64,000 bases of DNA from Rhizophagus clarus (Eukaryota > Glomeromycota > Glomeromycetes > Glomerales > Glomeraceae): the NCBI GenBank assembly GCA_015698045.1, contig BLAL01000016.1, positions 434,001 to 498,000 of the forward strand, given 5' to 3'. The position numbers and the translations under genes were made by a program. Every line of letters begins with the position of its first letter. Position 1 is the stretch's first letter. The notes below the pieces were generated by a model that was not told the DNA's origin, did no database searches, and saw only the letters and a list, made by a program, of their open reading frames with translations. This document shows, piece by piece, positions 10,588 to 21,809 of the stretch.

Positions 10588-11400
10588 TTTTATGTTTTAA
10601 TTAATGAAAGTATTTTTAAAATAATAATAAAAATGGTTTTAGATTTTTTAATTCATAACGTAACTTTCATTAAATTCAAATGGTTTTTTTTGAAAGACTT
10701 TGGTTTAAATTTTTTAAAATATTATTTTATTGGCCATTAATATTTATTTATTTTTGTTTATTGTTTTTTTTTTTTTTTTTTTGAAATTGGTTAAAAAACC
10801 TATATTTTTATATAAAAAAAAATCAAAGATCTTCGAATAAAAATAATTTAAAAAATGATTAATCATATGATTTATAATTTTATTATGACATCATCAAATT
10901 TTCTTTAAAAGTCAATGGTTATAAAAAAAAGAATGTGAAAATTTGGTATCCTTTTTTTTTCACCAGATTAATTTCCATTTTATAATTCATTCAATTTAAT
11001 TATTTCACACAGATCACTTACAAATAAACTTTATTTTCCATCCTCCGGATTTACTGTTAAAGTTTTTACGTGAAAATCATTCTATGAAAAAAAAACGAAT
11101 AAGGGACAAAGAATTTACCGCATGAAATACTATGAAGTGAAAAAAAGTAAATTAATTATTCGATGAATGGCTCGAGCCACTGAGGATTTGTTCGCAGTAC
11201 CGTACGATAATGTAAAATAACTATTTTTATCGTCTTTTTATTTCTTGTTATGAAAAAAAAAAAGAAATTTTTTTTTTTTATAATTCTGTTATATTTACTT
11301 TTCTTTTTATACATACAATATAACATTACGAATTGTTATTTTAATATAATGATTATATTTAAATTTAAAATTAATATGATATACAAAAAATGATTTTTTA
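10588..11400. other. Intergenic DNA between two minus-strand genes
   Basis: Promoter side of the Ecl1-like gene and 3' flank of the 794-residue membrane protein gene. Homopolymer T at about 10765-10783. Nothing else recognised. Confidence 0.35.
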
Positions 11401-13785
11401 TTATTCTTGCTTATCCAATTCATCAATTGGTACCGTATTATAAAAAATTGAAGTTACGCAATAAACTAAACCATGTATTGAGCCAAATATACCAAAAAAA
11501 CTCCATTTTGTATCAATATTATTATTCACTTTTTGCGTCTTAACATCGTATCCCCATCCATACCATAACCACCATGAATACCTGCCATCATTACCATGAG
11601 AAATATATCCAAATCCAAATCCAGGCCAGATAAGAAGTAGTGAACTGATTAATATAATATCACGTTGCCTCCAAAGGAGCAATGCATGTACATGATATTT
11701 TGCAGCCGCAATGATTTCGGCTCGGAATTGAGGACCAAGTAAGGTGTAAAAAACTATTAAGAAAGGTGAGTTGAGATAAAGTGCGATTGTTCGTGTGGAA
11801 AAGTGTCCATAATAAGAAATCAACAATGCTAAGGAGCCAATAACATCAAAACAAAGGTAAATAACTAAACCAAGCACCATCAGAATCTTAGGAGAAGCAG
11901 TAACGTATACTTCAGGATTTGGTGATGGAGGTTGAGGCATGAAAACCATGGTAATGATGATTTGCAATCCTGTTATCCAGATTAAAAGTTTGGAATAAGA
12001 GTGAACAAAAATTCCGGTTATTGGAGTTCCTTTTTTTAGTTTCAGGGCATAAGAAAAGGGATAAGTTTCAGCTGCGTGAGTATGAGTCTCATTTTTTGTA
12101 TCTCGTGTGATAATACTGTTCCTTAAATACCATAGGCCCGAGACAATTCTCCATACCAGGTAAATAGTAGCAAAAATGACTAGCATGGGGTTCCGTTGAA
12201 GGAGAGCTACGTCCCGATCATTTCCATGTCCAAATACTTTCATCATTAAAAGTATCACAAGAATGGGCAGATCAACACTTATAAAATCTATTGGCCAACC
12301 GGTCCAGATATTAATACCATCAGCTGCTATTATAGTAATTAATTGTCTAAGTGGTGAAGAAATAATGAAGAGAAGTACAATCGGACTATTCATAGCAAGG
12401 GAGAATACAAATGGGGATGTTAAAGGCTTTCGAAATCGTTGAGTCCAAAACATGGAAATGCATATCAATATCTTGACAAGGATTACTAATAATGGTACAA
12501 TGAAAACGAAAACGCTGTTAAATCCTTGAACTGTTAAAGAAATCATGAAGATCAGAGGAAAAATGTTAATCGCACAATCTATCAAGACAATGATTAACAA
12601 GAGCTGGCGCCATTTTTGTTGTTTTTTTTGTGGATATTTATCAAGGTACTGTGACATTTCCTCTTTAAATTCCTCAATCTGTTTTGGAACTAAAACCTTG
12701 AGAGAAATATATATGCGGAAAATAGAAAAAAGTAGCATAGCACAACTGCCCGCACAAGATAGAATAGCTATTATAGGAGGAGGCTGTTTAATCTCATTGA
12801 ATCGATAACTAATACTTTGGATTGTTAACACTAACATTGGTAATGAATGTAGAAACGTATCACATAGAATCTGAAGAATATTTGATTCTTCGAGGTTCAT
12901 AGCAGTTTGTAATGCCACTCTGGCACCCCGAATGTTTCTAATTAACATAATAATCCATATTGGTGAATTATTCGAAAATTTTACAATACTAGGTTGTTTA
13001 AATCGTTCCAAAAAAATAGCACAAGTCAAGGCGATTATGGCCTTGAGCAGTTCCAGCGTGAGAATAAAGATACCGACTGCTATGGCAAAATTTCTAGCCC
13101 AACTATAAGAGTTGGCAGTATCTTGAGTATACTGACAAATGTAAAGTTGAAGGCCCGGATAAATGCTGAAAGTGGAGTTATCAGAACTTACCGAAACGGA
13201 TTTATCGGCAGTATTCGGATCAGCATCGGTTTTAATGGAAGTAAAGGGAAAACTAATCTGCGTTGTCATAAAGCAATTGGGTATTTTAGCTTGACACACT
13301 GATGTCAGACTTGTATTACCATCGCGAATGACAAGATAACTGCTGGTGTCATTATTAGCTGCAGCAACGGGAACGACAAGTGGGAAAGAGATGTTTGCTG
13401 TTCCCACTATTCCAGCATAGGATTTAAACCCTTCATCATTAAATCTATCAAACATACTGAAGGAACCAATAAATCCGCTACGATTAACAAATAGTTCATC
13501 CAATACATGGGCGGGTGCACCCAGGTCCGGAAAATAATATGTCTTTGGTCCATCATCATTAATAGTTACATTAGAGAAGTCCCAACGTGCAATGTTAGTT
13601 TCTTCCTGAAGAAAATAATTTATCAGGGATTTATTGTTTTCAAAAGCTTTGCAAACAAAATGTCCGTTAATTAGTGATATGAGAAAAATGGCGTTTGATA
13701 CAAGCGAATAAGTGGCTAATAGAAGAGTGGCGTAATAGAAATATCGTTTAAATGTGGGGTTGTTGATGAATTCCTTGATATTCAT
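11401..13785 (-). CDS. Orphan multi-pass membrane protein with a glycosylatable N-terminal ectodomain
   Basis: Family not recognised. It is an intronless 794-residue frame. One hydrophobic segment at about 16-40 is followed by a polar region (about 41-228) with several N-x-S/T sequons (NVT, NRS, NIS, NDT, NTS, NST) and cysteines, which I read as an extracytosolic domain. Roughly ten more hydrophobic helices follow, starting at about 232-258 (AIAVGIFILTLELLKA), separated by short basic loops. The C-terminus is polar and acidic (DELDKQE). The layout suggests a plasma-membrane or endomembrane receptor or transporter-like protein, but no signature motif supports a function. It is divergent to the tocopherol-cyclase-family gene, with a 448-bp shared spacer. 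Confidence 0.85.
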   Translation of the reverse strand: MNIKEFINNPTFKRYFYYATLLLATYSLVSNAIFLISLINGHFVCKAFENNKSLINYFLQEETNIARWDFSNVTINDDGPKTYYFPDLGAPAHVLDELFVNRSGFIGSFSMFDRFNDEGFKSYAGIVGTANISFPLVVPVAAANNDTSSYLVIRDGNTSLTSVCQAKIPNCFMTTQISFPFTSIKTDADPNTADKSVSVSSDNSTFSIYPGLQLYICQYTQDTANSYSWARNFAIAVGIFILTLELLKAIIALTCAIFLERFKQPSIVKFSNNSPIWIIMLIRNIRGARVALQTAMNLEESNILQILCDTFLHSLPMLVLTIQSISYRFNEIKQPPPIIAILSCAGSCAMLLFSIFRIYISLKVLVPKQIEEFKEEMSQYLDKYPQKKQQKWRQLLLIIVLIDCAINIFPLIFMISLTVQGFNSVFVFIVPLLVILVKILICISMFWTQRFRKPLTSPFVFSLAMNSPIVLLFIISSPLRQLITIIAADGINIWTGWPIDFISVDLPILVILLMMKVFGHGNDRDVALLQRNPMLVIFATIYLVWRIVSGLWYLRNSIITRDTKNETHTHAAETYPFSYALKLKKGTPITGIFVHSYSKLLIWITGLQIIITMVFMPQPPSPNPEVYVTASPKILMVLGLVIYLCFDVIGSLALLISYYGHFSTRTIALYLNSPFLIVFYTLLGPQFRAEIIAAAKYHVHALLLWRQRDIILISSLLLIWPGFGFGYISHGNDGRYSWWLWYGWGYDVKTQKVNNNIDTKWSFFGIFGSIHGLVYCVTSIFYNTVPIDELDKQE

Positions 13786-14233
13786 TGTGCATAGTGAAAT
13801 GAAAAGGTATAAATTATCATGAGGAAATAGAAATTTAATGTTTGTTTATATAGGGTATGCTGTAACTTTATATCATGTTCATGCATTGAATTGCTTAATT
13901 TTTAAATAACAACAAAAAAAATTCATTTAGTAAATTTAGTAAGCGTAAAATTAGTACAACCAACAATTAAACAAAAATGAGATACAAGTGATGCTGATTC
14001 TCCGAATCTCCGAAAAAAAAGTCCGATATAATTTTCCGATTTAGGTGATAACTGATAACAATGGATCAAAAAAAAAAGAATTTTTTAATGTTTGTATTTT
14101 CGTTTAATGAAATGTCAAAGAGTTTGTGAAAAATTCCGTAAATTTACGCGACTTTCATGTAAATTCTCGTTTTAGAAGTGATTTTCACATTAATAAATAA
14201 CGATTAGTCTTCACTGAATTTCTTTTGTAAAAT
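13786..14233. promoter_or_regulatory. Divergent promoter region (membrane protein / tocopherol-cyclase-family gene)
   Basis: A 448-bp spacer between two start codons pointing outward. A+T-rich, with no CACGTG or ACGCGT. The only basis for the call is the head-to-head arrangement. Confidence 0.5.
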
Positions 14234-15580
14234 ATGGCACATATTACGTTAAAACATGCGTTGGTCAGTATAATTTTTGCATTTGTATTCTACATATTTA
14301 GCATAAATTATCAATTAACAATATCAAATATTAAGTTAATTTACAAACCAACACTTTATCATGGTAAAAAAATTAGTAAAAATTTCTTTGAAGGGTGGTA
14401 TTACAAAACAGTTACAAGTAAAGCGGAAGAATCTCTTATAGTTATACCAGGAATTTATAAGTCAACTTCACATATTGATGAGGAATCTCATGCTTTCATT
14501 ATGATAATTCGTGATGGATATGAGTGTTTATATTATCGATATAACATTAGTGAATTTAGTGTAGAGAATAGTGATTCTATGATTAAAATTGGACAGAATG
14601 AATTTAGTGAAAATATTATTGTGTTAAGTCTTTCTTCAACTAGATTGGTTCCATCAACAGATATTGAATATGAATCGTATGTTAATTTAGTGGTTAAAGA
14701 TTGGGAAAAAATTATGGGAAGAGAATCAGATTCTTCCTTAAAAACATCGATTATAAAGCATCCATTTACTCCGTATTCTGTACGTGGGTATATTTCTTTT
14801 AATAATACAACTCCGTATCCTTTCTCTTATTCTTCTCCAACTGTTATGGGTCCTTTCGCTTATATTCCTTTCTTGGAATGTAATCATGGAGTTGTAAGCA
14901 TGTCTCATAAATCTTCTGGTATGATCGAATTTGTTAATATGAAACATAATGGAATTGTAGAAAATCGAATCGATTTGGAAAATGGTTTTGGTTATATTGA
15001 AAAAGATTGGGGTGTAAATTTTCCTAAATCCTGGATATGGTCCCAATCAAATACGTTTATTAATGAAATGGAAGAAGAGAAAAGTTCTTCAATATTGGTT
15101 TCAATTGCAGATTTTCCTTTAATATCTCCCGATAATCCGTTATATGCTTATTTAAGAAATTTCCTATCATTATTTAATCTCGCTGGTCGTATAATTGTTT
15201 TTTATCACGCCAAATCGGATACTACTTATAATTTTAGTACTTATGATTTTTTTTCTAAAATTGTCAATTTGGAAATTACAATGGACGATTCCGCTAGGCA
15301 ATATGTTAAATTACATGTTGTAAATACTGCGAATGGATTAAATTTGGAAATTGATATTGAGCGTAAAGCTGGAAGTGGTATTCCTTTACGTGCTCCTAGT
15401 AAACAATTTGGCAAAATGGCTTTAATGATTGAGGAAAGTTTGGATGCTGAGTTACATGTTAAGTTATGGAAATCTGATGAAAATTCTAAAGAAATTATAT
15501 TTAATGATAGAGCTGTTGCTGGGGGTTTGGAGATTGTTGGTGATGTTATGCGACTCGTTAATAAACTTACTACTCGGTAA
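14234..15580 (+). CDS. Tocopherol-cyclase-family protein with N-terminal membrane anchor
   Basis: An intronless frame of 448 residues. Residues 8-27 form a hydrophobic segment, probably a signal anchor. FFEGWYYK (51-58) and GFGYIEKDWGVNFPKSW (about 250-267) are the two hallmark motifs of the tocopherol cyclase family. In plants and cyanobacteria that enzyme closes the chromanol ring of vitamin E precursors. Fungi do not make tocopherol, and the fungal members of this fold have no established reaction. The sequence therefore supports the fold (paired lipocalin-like beta barrels binding a hydrophobic ligand) more strongly than the chemistry. Several sequons follow the anchor, consistent with a lumenal or outside location. 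The gene is convergent with RPS24. Confidence 0.75.
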   Translation: MAHITLKHALVSIIFAFVFYIFSINYQLTISNIKLIYKPTLYHGKKISKNFFEGWYYKTVTSKAEESLIVIPGIYKSTSHIDEESHAFIMIIRDGYECLYYRYNISEFSVENSDSMIKIGQNEFSENIIVLSLSSTRLVPSTDIEYESYVNLVVKDWEKIMGRESDSSLKTSIIKHPFTPYSVRGYISFNNTTPYPFSYSSPTVMGPFAYIPFLECNHGVVSMSHKSSGMIEFVNMKHNGIVENRIDLENGFGYIEKDWGVNFPKSWIWSQSNTFINEMEEEKSSSILVSIADFPLISPDNPLYAYLRNFLSLFNLAGRIIVFYHAKSDTTYNFSTYDFFSKIVNLEITMDDSARQYVKLHVVNTANGLNLEIDIERKAGSGIPLRAPSKQFGKMALMIEESLDAELHVKLWKSDENSKEIIFNDRAVAGGLEIVGDVMRLVNKLTTR

Positions 15581-15860
15581 AATTAAATTTTGCACGGATT
15601 CATTTTTTAAAATATTTATTGTTTTAAAATACATGCTATGTATATATATATTTTTTAATGACATTAAATCCGGATTTAAAATGAAGATTTTTACGTTAAA
15701 ACATTTGTTAATTCACGTTTAATTTTAGATTGCCATATATAAAACTATATATATATATTTTCTAGTCAAGAGATTTAACTTAATATCACTTGTCGGATGA
15801 TTAAAATTATTGATATAGTACTCGCTCTCATTTGATAGAAATTTGTAATTATTGCTCGAT

Positions 15861-16345
15861 TTACTTTTCTTTCTTTGTAGAGGCCTTTGTCTTTTTGGTA
15901 CCACGGAATTTCTTAGCACGATTCTTTCGCTCTTTACGTTGTTTACGAGCAGTTTTTGAAGCTTCAGCAAGTTTTTGCTAAAATTAATTGAATTAGTTAA
16001 ATATTTCATCTAATAAATAAATAGATCAAGCTAAAATATAAATTTTCATTTTACCCTAACAAGCCTATATTTTGGTTCAAATTTTTTCGCATGTTCAATA
16101 TCTTCATAAATCAAGCCAAACCCAGTTGTACGACCACCACCAAAAGCGGTACGAAGCCCGAAAACAAAAATTGTATCTTTGTCACTTTTATACATTGTGG
16201 CTAACTTTTCCCGAAGTTCATCTTTTGATACATTAGCACGACCAGGGTGAAGAATATCAACCACAAATTGCCTTCTGTGCAAAAGTCGATTGGTAATAAA
16301 GTTGCGTGTTCTTACGGTAGCTGTACCTGCATCAGCCTATAAACA

Positions 16346-16379
<34 letters not shown>

Positions 16380-16477
16380 GTATATATAAAAACTTTTAAA
16401 ATGAACATATTCTTTTATATCTATATTAAAATAGTCTCGGCTCACGTAAAAAAAAAATTTTAATTAAGACATACCAT
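15861..16477 (-). CDS. RPS24: 40S ribosomal protein S24 (eS24)
   Basis: Component of the small ribosomal subunit. On the minus strand exon 1 is just the ATG (16475-16477), followed at once by GTATGT. Exon 2 is 16055-16336 and exon 3 is 15861-15977, for 133 residues, the same length as human eS24. The protein opens [20 protein letters not shown], contains the family core FVVDILHPG and [14 protein letters not shown], and ends in a lysine/arginine-rich tail ([13 protein letters not shown]). Phase closes exactly across both introns. The first intron directly after the start codon is an arrangement common in ribosomal protein genes. The gene is divergent from UAP1 over 260 bp containing CACGTG at 16613. 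Confidence 0.96.
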
Positions 16478-16737
16478 TTTTTGGTGGAGGTCAAACTTCT
16501 GTCTAAAGGAATAACTTAATGGTAGAGAAGAGGTTCTGATCTAAAAAAAAAAAAAAAAATTTTGTCTCGATTAATTTGATGGCGTTAATCTACCAATAAA
16601 ATTTGCTTCAATCACGTGGATGTAAATTCTTATGCAATGAATTTGTTACAACATGCATCCAGTAGTGATAAAAATTTTATCAGTACACGCATCATGTTCC
16701 TTCAAACTTTCAGACTTAACTCCCCTCATCAAACGAG
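16478..16737. promoter_or_regulatory. Divergent promoter RPS24 / UAP1
   Basis: A 260-bp spacer between outward-facing start codons. It contains ATCACGTGGA (CACGTG at 16613-16618), the core bound by bHLH factors such as Cbf1, and a TAATTTGATGG block. The regulatory role is inferred from position and motif only. Confidence 0.5.
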
Positions 16738-18339
16738 ATGCCTACCGTTACCGAAGTTGAGGCTTTAAAAGCAAAATATGCCGAAGCAGGACAAGAACAT
16801 CTTTTTACCTTCTACAACGAGCTAAGTCCAGAGGAACAGACTTCACTTTTCAACCAACTTTCAAAACTTGATATTGAACGCGTCAACCGAATTTTCAAGA
16901 AAGCAACAAGCCCAGAAATTGCTCCCGGTACCGACAAACAAAACTTGGAACCTTTACCCGATGAAGTATTTGATTCTATCTTAGATGCAGATAAATCGAA
17001 AATCAAAGAGTGGAATGATTTGGGGTTGAATTTAATTTCTCAAAACAAAGTTGCTGTCCTTCTAATGGCTGGTGGACAAGGAACTAGACTTGGTTCTTCA
17101 GACCCAAAAGGTTGTTATGATATACGCTTGCCATCTCATAAATCTTTGTTCCAGCTTCAAGCGGAACGTATTCAGAGATTGCAAAATATTGCCCAGGATG
17201 ATAAAACCAAACAAGTAATTATTCCGTGGTATATAATGACTAGTGGACCAACTAGACCCGCTACTGAAGCATTTTTCAAAAAAAATAATTATTTTGGATT
17301 AAAAGAAGAGAATGTTATCTTTTTTGAACAAGGTAATAACAGTTTATAGTGGATTATTTCATCGTTTCTTGCTTACGTGATTTTTGATTAGGTACACTTC
17401 CCGCACTGACTAACGATGGAAAGGTCTTCTTGGAAACCAAATCTAAGGTAGATATTATAGTATTTAACGTCAAATTTTCCTTATTGCTATAATTAATTTG
17501 TTATTATTATTCTAAAGCTTGCTATTGCACCTGATGGTAATGGAGGAATTTATGCGGCCCTTAGGAACGAAAAAATTCTTGATTCATTGAAAACTCGCGA
17601 TATTTCTTATGTTCATGCATACTGTGTTGACAATTGTCTTGTTCGTGTCGCTGATCCCGTATTCATTGGTTATTGCGTTTCTAAGAATGCAGATTGTGGT
17701 GCTAAAGTTGTTCGTAAAGCTTCGCCTGAAGAACCTGTTGGTGTCATTGCACTTCGTAATAGCAAGTTCAATGTGGTGGAGTATAGTGAAATTGATTCTT
17801 CCGTTGCTGCACAAAAAAAACCTAATGGTCAACTTTCCTTTGGAGCTGGTAATATTGCCAATCATTTTTACACGGTTGATTTCCTCAATCGTGTAGAATC
17901 TTTTGAAAATGAACTCGAGTACCATATAGCAAAAAAGAAAATTAAACACACTGATATATCCTCTGGTGAATACATTTCACCTTCAAAACCAAATGGTATG
18001 AAGCTTGAACTATTTGTCTTTGACGTTTTTCCTTTCACTGAACGCATGGCCGTCTTAGAGGTTGATAGAAAAGAAGAGTTTTCGCCTCTTAAAAACGCAC
18101 CAGGAACTGGTGCAGATGATCCGGATACTAGTAGAAGAGATATTATAAACCAGCATGTTAGATTTGTTGAAAATGCTGGTGGTAAAATTGTACCTGGTGA
18201 TGGAGAATCAGTTGATAATCTTAACTTTGAAATTTCACCGTTGGTCTCTTATGCTGGTGAAAATTTAGAAGTATTAAATGGAAAAACAATTAAAACACCA
18301 GCTGTTATTGACACCTTAGCTGACCTTAACAAATTCTGA
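16738..18339 (+). CDS. UAP1: UDP-N-acetylglucosamine pyrophosphorylase
   Basis: Joins UTP and N-acetylglucosamine-1-phosphate to give UDP-GlcNAc, the precursor of chitin, N-glycans and GPI anchors; cytosolic. Exons are 16738-17332, 17392-17447 and 17518-18339 with GT..AG introns of 59 and 70 bp; 490 residues, normal for the eukaryotic enzyme. The nucleotide-binding signature LLMAGGQGTRLG lies at about 108-119, followed by DPKGCYD. Later blocks such as PDGNGGIYAAL and VDNCLVRVADPVFIGY line the active site in known structures. C-terminal SPLVSYAGENLE is also typical. UDP-GlcNAc supply is needed for the chitinous wall. Divergent from RPS24. Confidence 0.96.
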
Positions 18340-18751
18340 TTTTTTTTTTTAGTATAAAATAATAGTTATTTTATTAAATAATATTTAAAAAAGTACTTTA
18401 TATTTCTTCTATACAGTACTTCAAATAGATTGACGTATTTATTATTATTATTTATAAATTATAATAAAAATATGTATAATTAATGTTCTTTAATAGTGAA
18501 AAGGATTAAAAATGATATTGTTTTTTTTATTTTGTCTTGCTGTTTGTTAATCCTTTTTGTTCTGTTTGAAAATTTTTTATATATAATAATTAATCCTAGT
18601 AATTTTTAATACGAATTCACAAGTGAAAACACAGAACAAAAAGGATCAAATGAATAATTTTTTAGATATGATAACATGATTATAATCGAAAGGTGTACAT
18701 TAAATAATTATATATAATTATAAACTTATTTTTTTTCTTTGAGATGTTTCA
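18340..18751. other. Convergent 3' region of UAP1 and EDC3 with a spaced inverted repeat
   Basis: Between the two stop codons (18339 and 18752). Contains ATCCTTTTTGTTCTGT at 18549-18564 and its exact complement at about 18631-18646, arms of 16 bp separated by about 66 bp. Such a structure could form a hairpin in either transcript's 3' UTR, or it may be a relic of a small element. Confidence 0.55.
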
Positions 18752-21700
18752 TTATGTAGTGTACTCCAATCCAACTAAATATTCGCTACCCCAAGGCATT
18801 CCCCAGCCTTTCACACCGATCCTCTTCCAACAAACTCTTGGAACGCCAATGTCGGCTAAGAAAAGCTCACCGGTAACTGTACGTGATTTACATCCACTTT
18901 TGGGAGCTCCAAGGCAAAGAGTCCATTTTGGATGGATATAGTGCGCAGAGTTAACGGGACTCCCTTTTAAATTGATTTTATTTTATTTACTTATTTATTT
19001 ATTTTTATTTTTATTTTATTTTTTTTTGAAATAATGAATATTCAAAATCCAAAATAATCAAAGGTCAATTATAGTTGAAACTTACCCGTATTTCCATTCA
19101 CGCCACTAGGCATATCTAGACTTAAGACGGGTGCTTTATTATTATTAGCCCAATCCATCAAATCACATATTAAACGTTTATCATTTTCATCTACAATATC
19201 TCGTAAAGTGAATTGATAACCAAGTAAAGCATCGACAATAAGATCGACAGGGTTGGTAAATTGCTGTGGAAGGTCTAGTTATGAAATAACAAATTAAGCT
19301 AAATCAATTAATGAATAAAAATCAAGTACGAAGGTAAATTAAATAATGCACCTTCAACAGATTTCACAATTTTACCACTAGTTGGAAGTAAGATCTTTTG
19401 TTGGAACGCAACACTCTAATCAACGAAAATTAATACCTTTTTTTGACTTCTTTTTGTACATATTGTATAAATATATTATTTACCTTGAGTAGGTCCGTTT
19501 CTTTACCAACGACACACGCAATAACATGACAACCATGGTTTGCAAGATGTCGTGCAGTAGCAAGACCATAAGTTCCAGTTTTATTATTCCCAGCTAGTAC
19601 AACCACAAGCGGAGCTGCGTTATGATTATTTGGTTGTATACGTCGTGCGCCACCTTCAATTTGTTTAAAATAGTTGTTATTGAATACAAGAAGGCCAATA
19701 TTAGTCCTTTAATTATATACATACCAAGTGCTTGAAGACACATCATAGAAGCACCTCTTCCAGCATTTTCGATCATCTGGTCTTCGTTTGGTCCAGTTTC
19801 CAATGCTGTAAAAAGTAATAATTCACAATTTTAATTTGACATTAGTGAACGCTTTCAAGTTGAATTATAATTGTTTAATAAATTGAAAATTAACTTACCC
19901 GCAATTCTCTCAACTTCAACCATTTGCAAAGGTTGAACCGTTGGACATGCAACACCAGTTAATGTTCTTATTTTGACTTTTCGATGATCTCCATTCGCTT
20001 TCTTCTTCTTTTTCCATGAACCATCAGAATCAACTTCTCCATCATTAGCCGTTTCATCTTCCTCATCAGTATGGTAAAACTTGGATTTACGAGATGAAAC
20101 TTCAAGCACATTCTCATGAGATGCCAATTTTGATTGAGAATTTTGATTTGAATGATTCCCATTACGGTGATTCATACGATAATTAGGATTACGATTAATA
20201 TTTACAAGAAGATTTTCTGGTGCTGTAGAATCCAATTCCTAAATAATTAAATAATTAATGAATTGATCAAATTATGATTTTAAGTCATATAATAGCTTTC
20301 TTACTCTGATTTCTGCAAACACCTTTTCTTTATCGAATAGGTCTAAATTTCCCTGGAAATCGAACTCTTCAGATTTAAAGTCATTAACATCTCCACCTGC
20401 CCATTCATGGATTTGGCGACGTCCTCGTCGAAATTTTCTTGCTAATATATATAAAAAATTTTGAGAGAGAAAACAAAGAAATAAGAAATTAAAAGTTTAA
20501 AAAGAATTAATATATGGACATCATACCAGGAGAAGGATGATTTCTTAAATTTTGATATTGACTATTTGAATTTTGATTCTTCAAACAAATATATGTTAGA
20601 AATAATTCCAGGAATATTGTGCTTTTAAAAAAATTTCAAATACCTTTTTTCTTCTCGAGGATTTCTTATGGCTGTATGATGCAACATCCGACTCGATACC
20701 ACTTGAATCAGCATGATTACCGTTAACCGTACGCTTCGAGTTTTCTTCGTAGCCGTTTGCAGTTGTCTCCTCTTCGTCATATTTTGAATCACTGTCTCCG
20801 GTTGAAGTTGTTTGGGAGATTTTCGTCGGAACCTGAACGTCGGTGTGTTGCTGTTGAAGATTCTGTGGTATTGCGCCAAAAGGTGGAAGGACAATAAATG
20901 TCAGACCAGCAATCAATCAAGGGTAAACACCAAGGTATACTAGATAGACATCATTATACAATGACTTTCTAATGTTAATATTAAATTTCAAACATAGATA
21001 TCGCCATCAATCTTCACTTTTCCGGATATCTAAATTTTTAAGATACGTACAACATACGGTGAGGAAGCCCTAAAAATGGAATTTAAAATAATAAGTAAAC
21101 ATGAAAAATTAGATAATACTACCCGCCAACATCAACAATAATTTACTTCCTATATTTAGTTATTATAAATAAAAAGGAAAATTTTTTACCTTGATATACC
21201 ATACGGACTTGATAAAGGATATGACTGTTGCTGGATAGGTGCCGGGGAATACTGAAAGACAAATGTATTTTTAATGATCTCGGATATACTTTTATACTTG
21301 TCCAGGAAAAAAGGTAACCAACCGAAATAATTGCAGGATCTGGAAAAGGAGAATTTGAATATATTGTCGACGGCTGTACTTGACTTTGAGCTAATATTGG
21401 GTTGACTACATTGTTTGGAGCAGGGGTAGTACTTTTTGAGGGTGGCCTTCCATTTTCGAACGTATTTGCGTTAGAATGTACATGATACGGTTGTTGAGCG
21501 TTAGATGTTGGAATCGATGAAATAATTTTAAGATCTTTGATATCCGCGCCTGCTACACCGTATATAGACAACTGCTGAGAATGACCATTAATTTTAACAT
21601 TTACTGATATTTCGATAAAATACAGTCAATATAAATGATAATATGAAAAAATATTTAATGTTGAAAACAAAAATAAGCAGCATAAAATGCGAACCATTTT

Positions 21701-21809
21701 TAAGAGTCAAAAGTTGCGTATGAGAATCAATATGCGACACAGTTCCCTCCAGTGACGAGCCATTCGTAAGTTCGACGTGTACACTGTAACCAATGAAAGC
21801 TTCCGCCAT
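18752..21809 (-). CDS. EDC3: Enhancer of mRNA decapping 3
   Basis: Scaffold that activates Dcp2 and assembles decapping complexes in P-bodies. Thirteen exons rebuilt on the minus strand: 21695-21809, 21323-21603, 21190-21251, 21051-21069, 20644-20862, 20527-20578, 20305-20441, 19899-20238, 19725-19805, 19484-19653, 19352-19415, 19086-19274, 18752-18963; 646 residues with phase closing throughout. An LSm domain (about 1-70; VSHIDSHTQLLTL, INGHSQQLSIYGV) leads, then a Gln/Ser/Pro-rich linker and the FDF motif region (about 250-295; EEFDFQGNLDLFDK). The C-terminal YjeF_N Rossmann domain (about 385-646) has MIENAGRGASMM, LAGNNKTGTYGLATARHL and a CLGAPKSGCKSRT block. The 19-nt exon 4 and the exon 5 boundary are the least certain. 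Exon 1 uses an unusual GTTCGC donor. Larger than yeast and human homologues because of the linker. Confidence 0.93.

Noticed and set aside
10338..10604. Plus-strand open frame over the Ecl1-like gene
   Set aside because: Antisense shadow; the minus-strand frame carries the cysteine motif.
12994..13302. Plus-strand 102-codon frame inside the membrane protein gene
   Set aside because: Antisense to a long hydrophobic coding frame with clear helix periodicity.
20596..20916. EDC3 exon 5 beginning at an upstream ATG (GLTFIVLPPFG)
   Set aside because: The acceptor ATACCACAG at 20863 keeps the phase from exon 4; the upstream part contains the intron tail. An alternative acceptor cannot be fully excluded.
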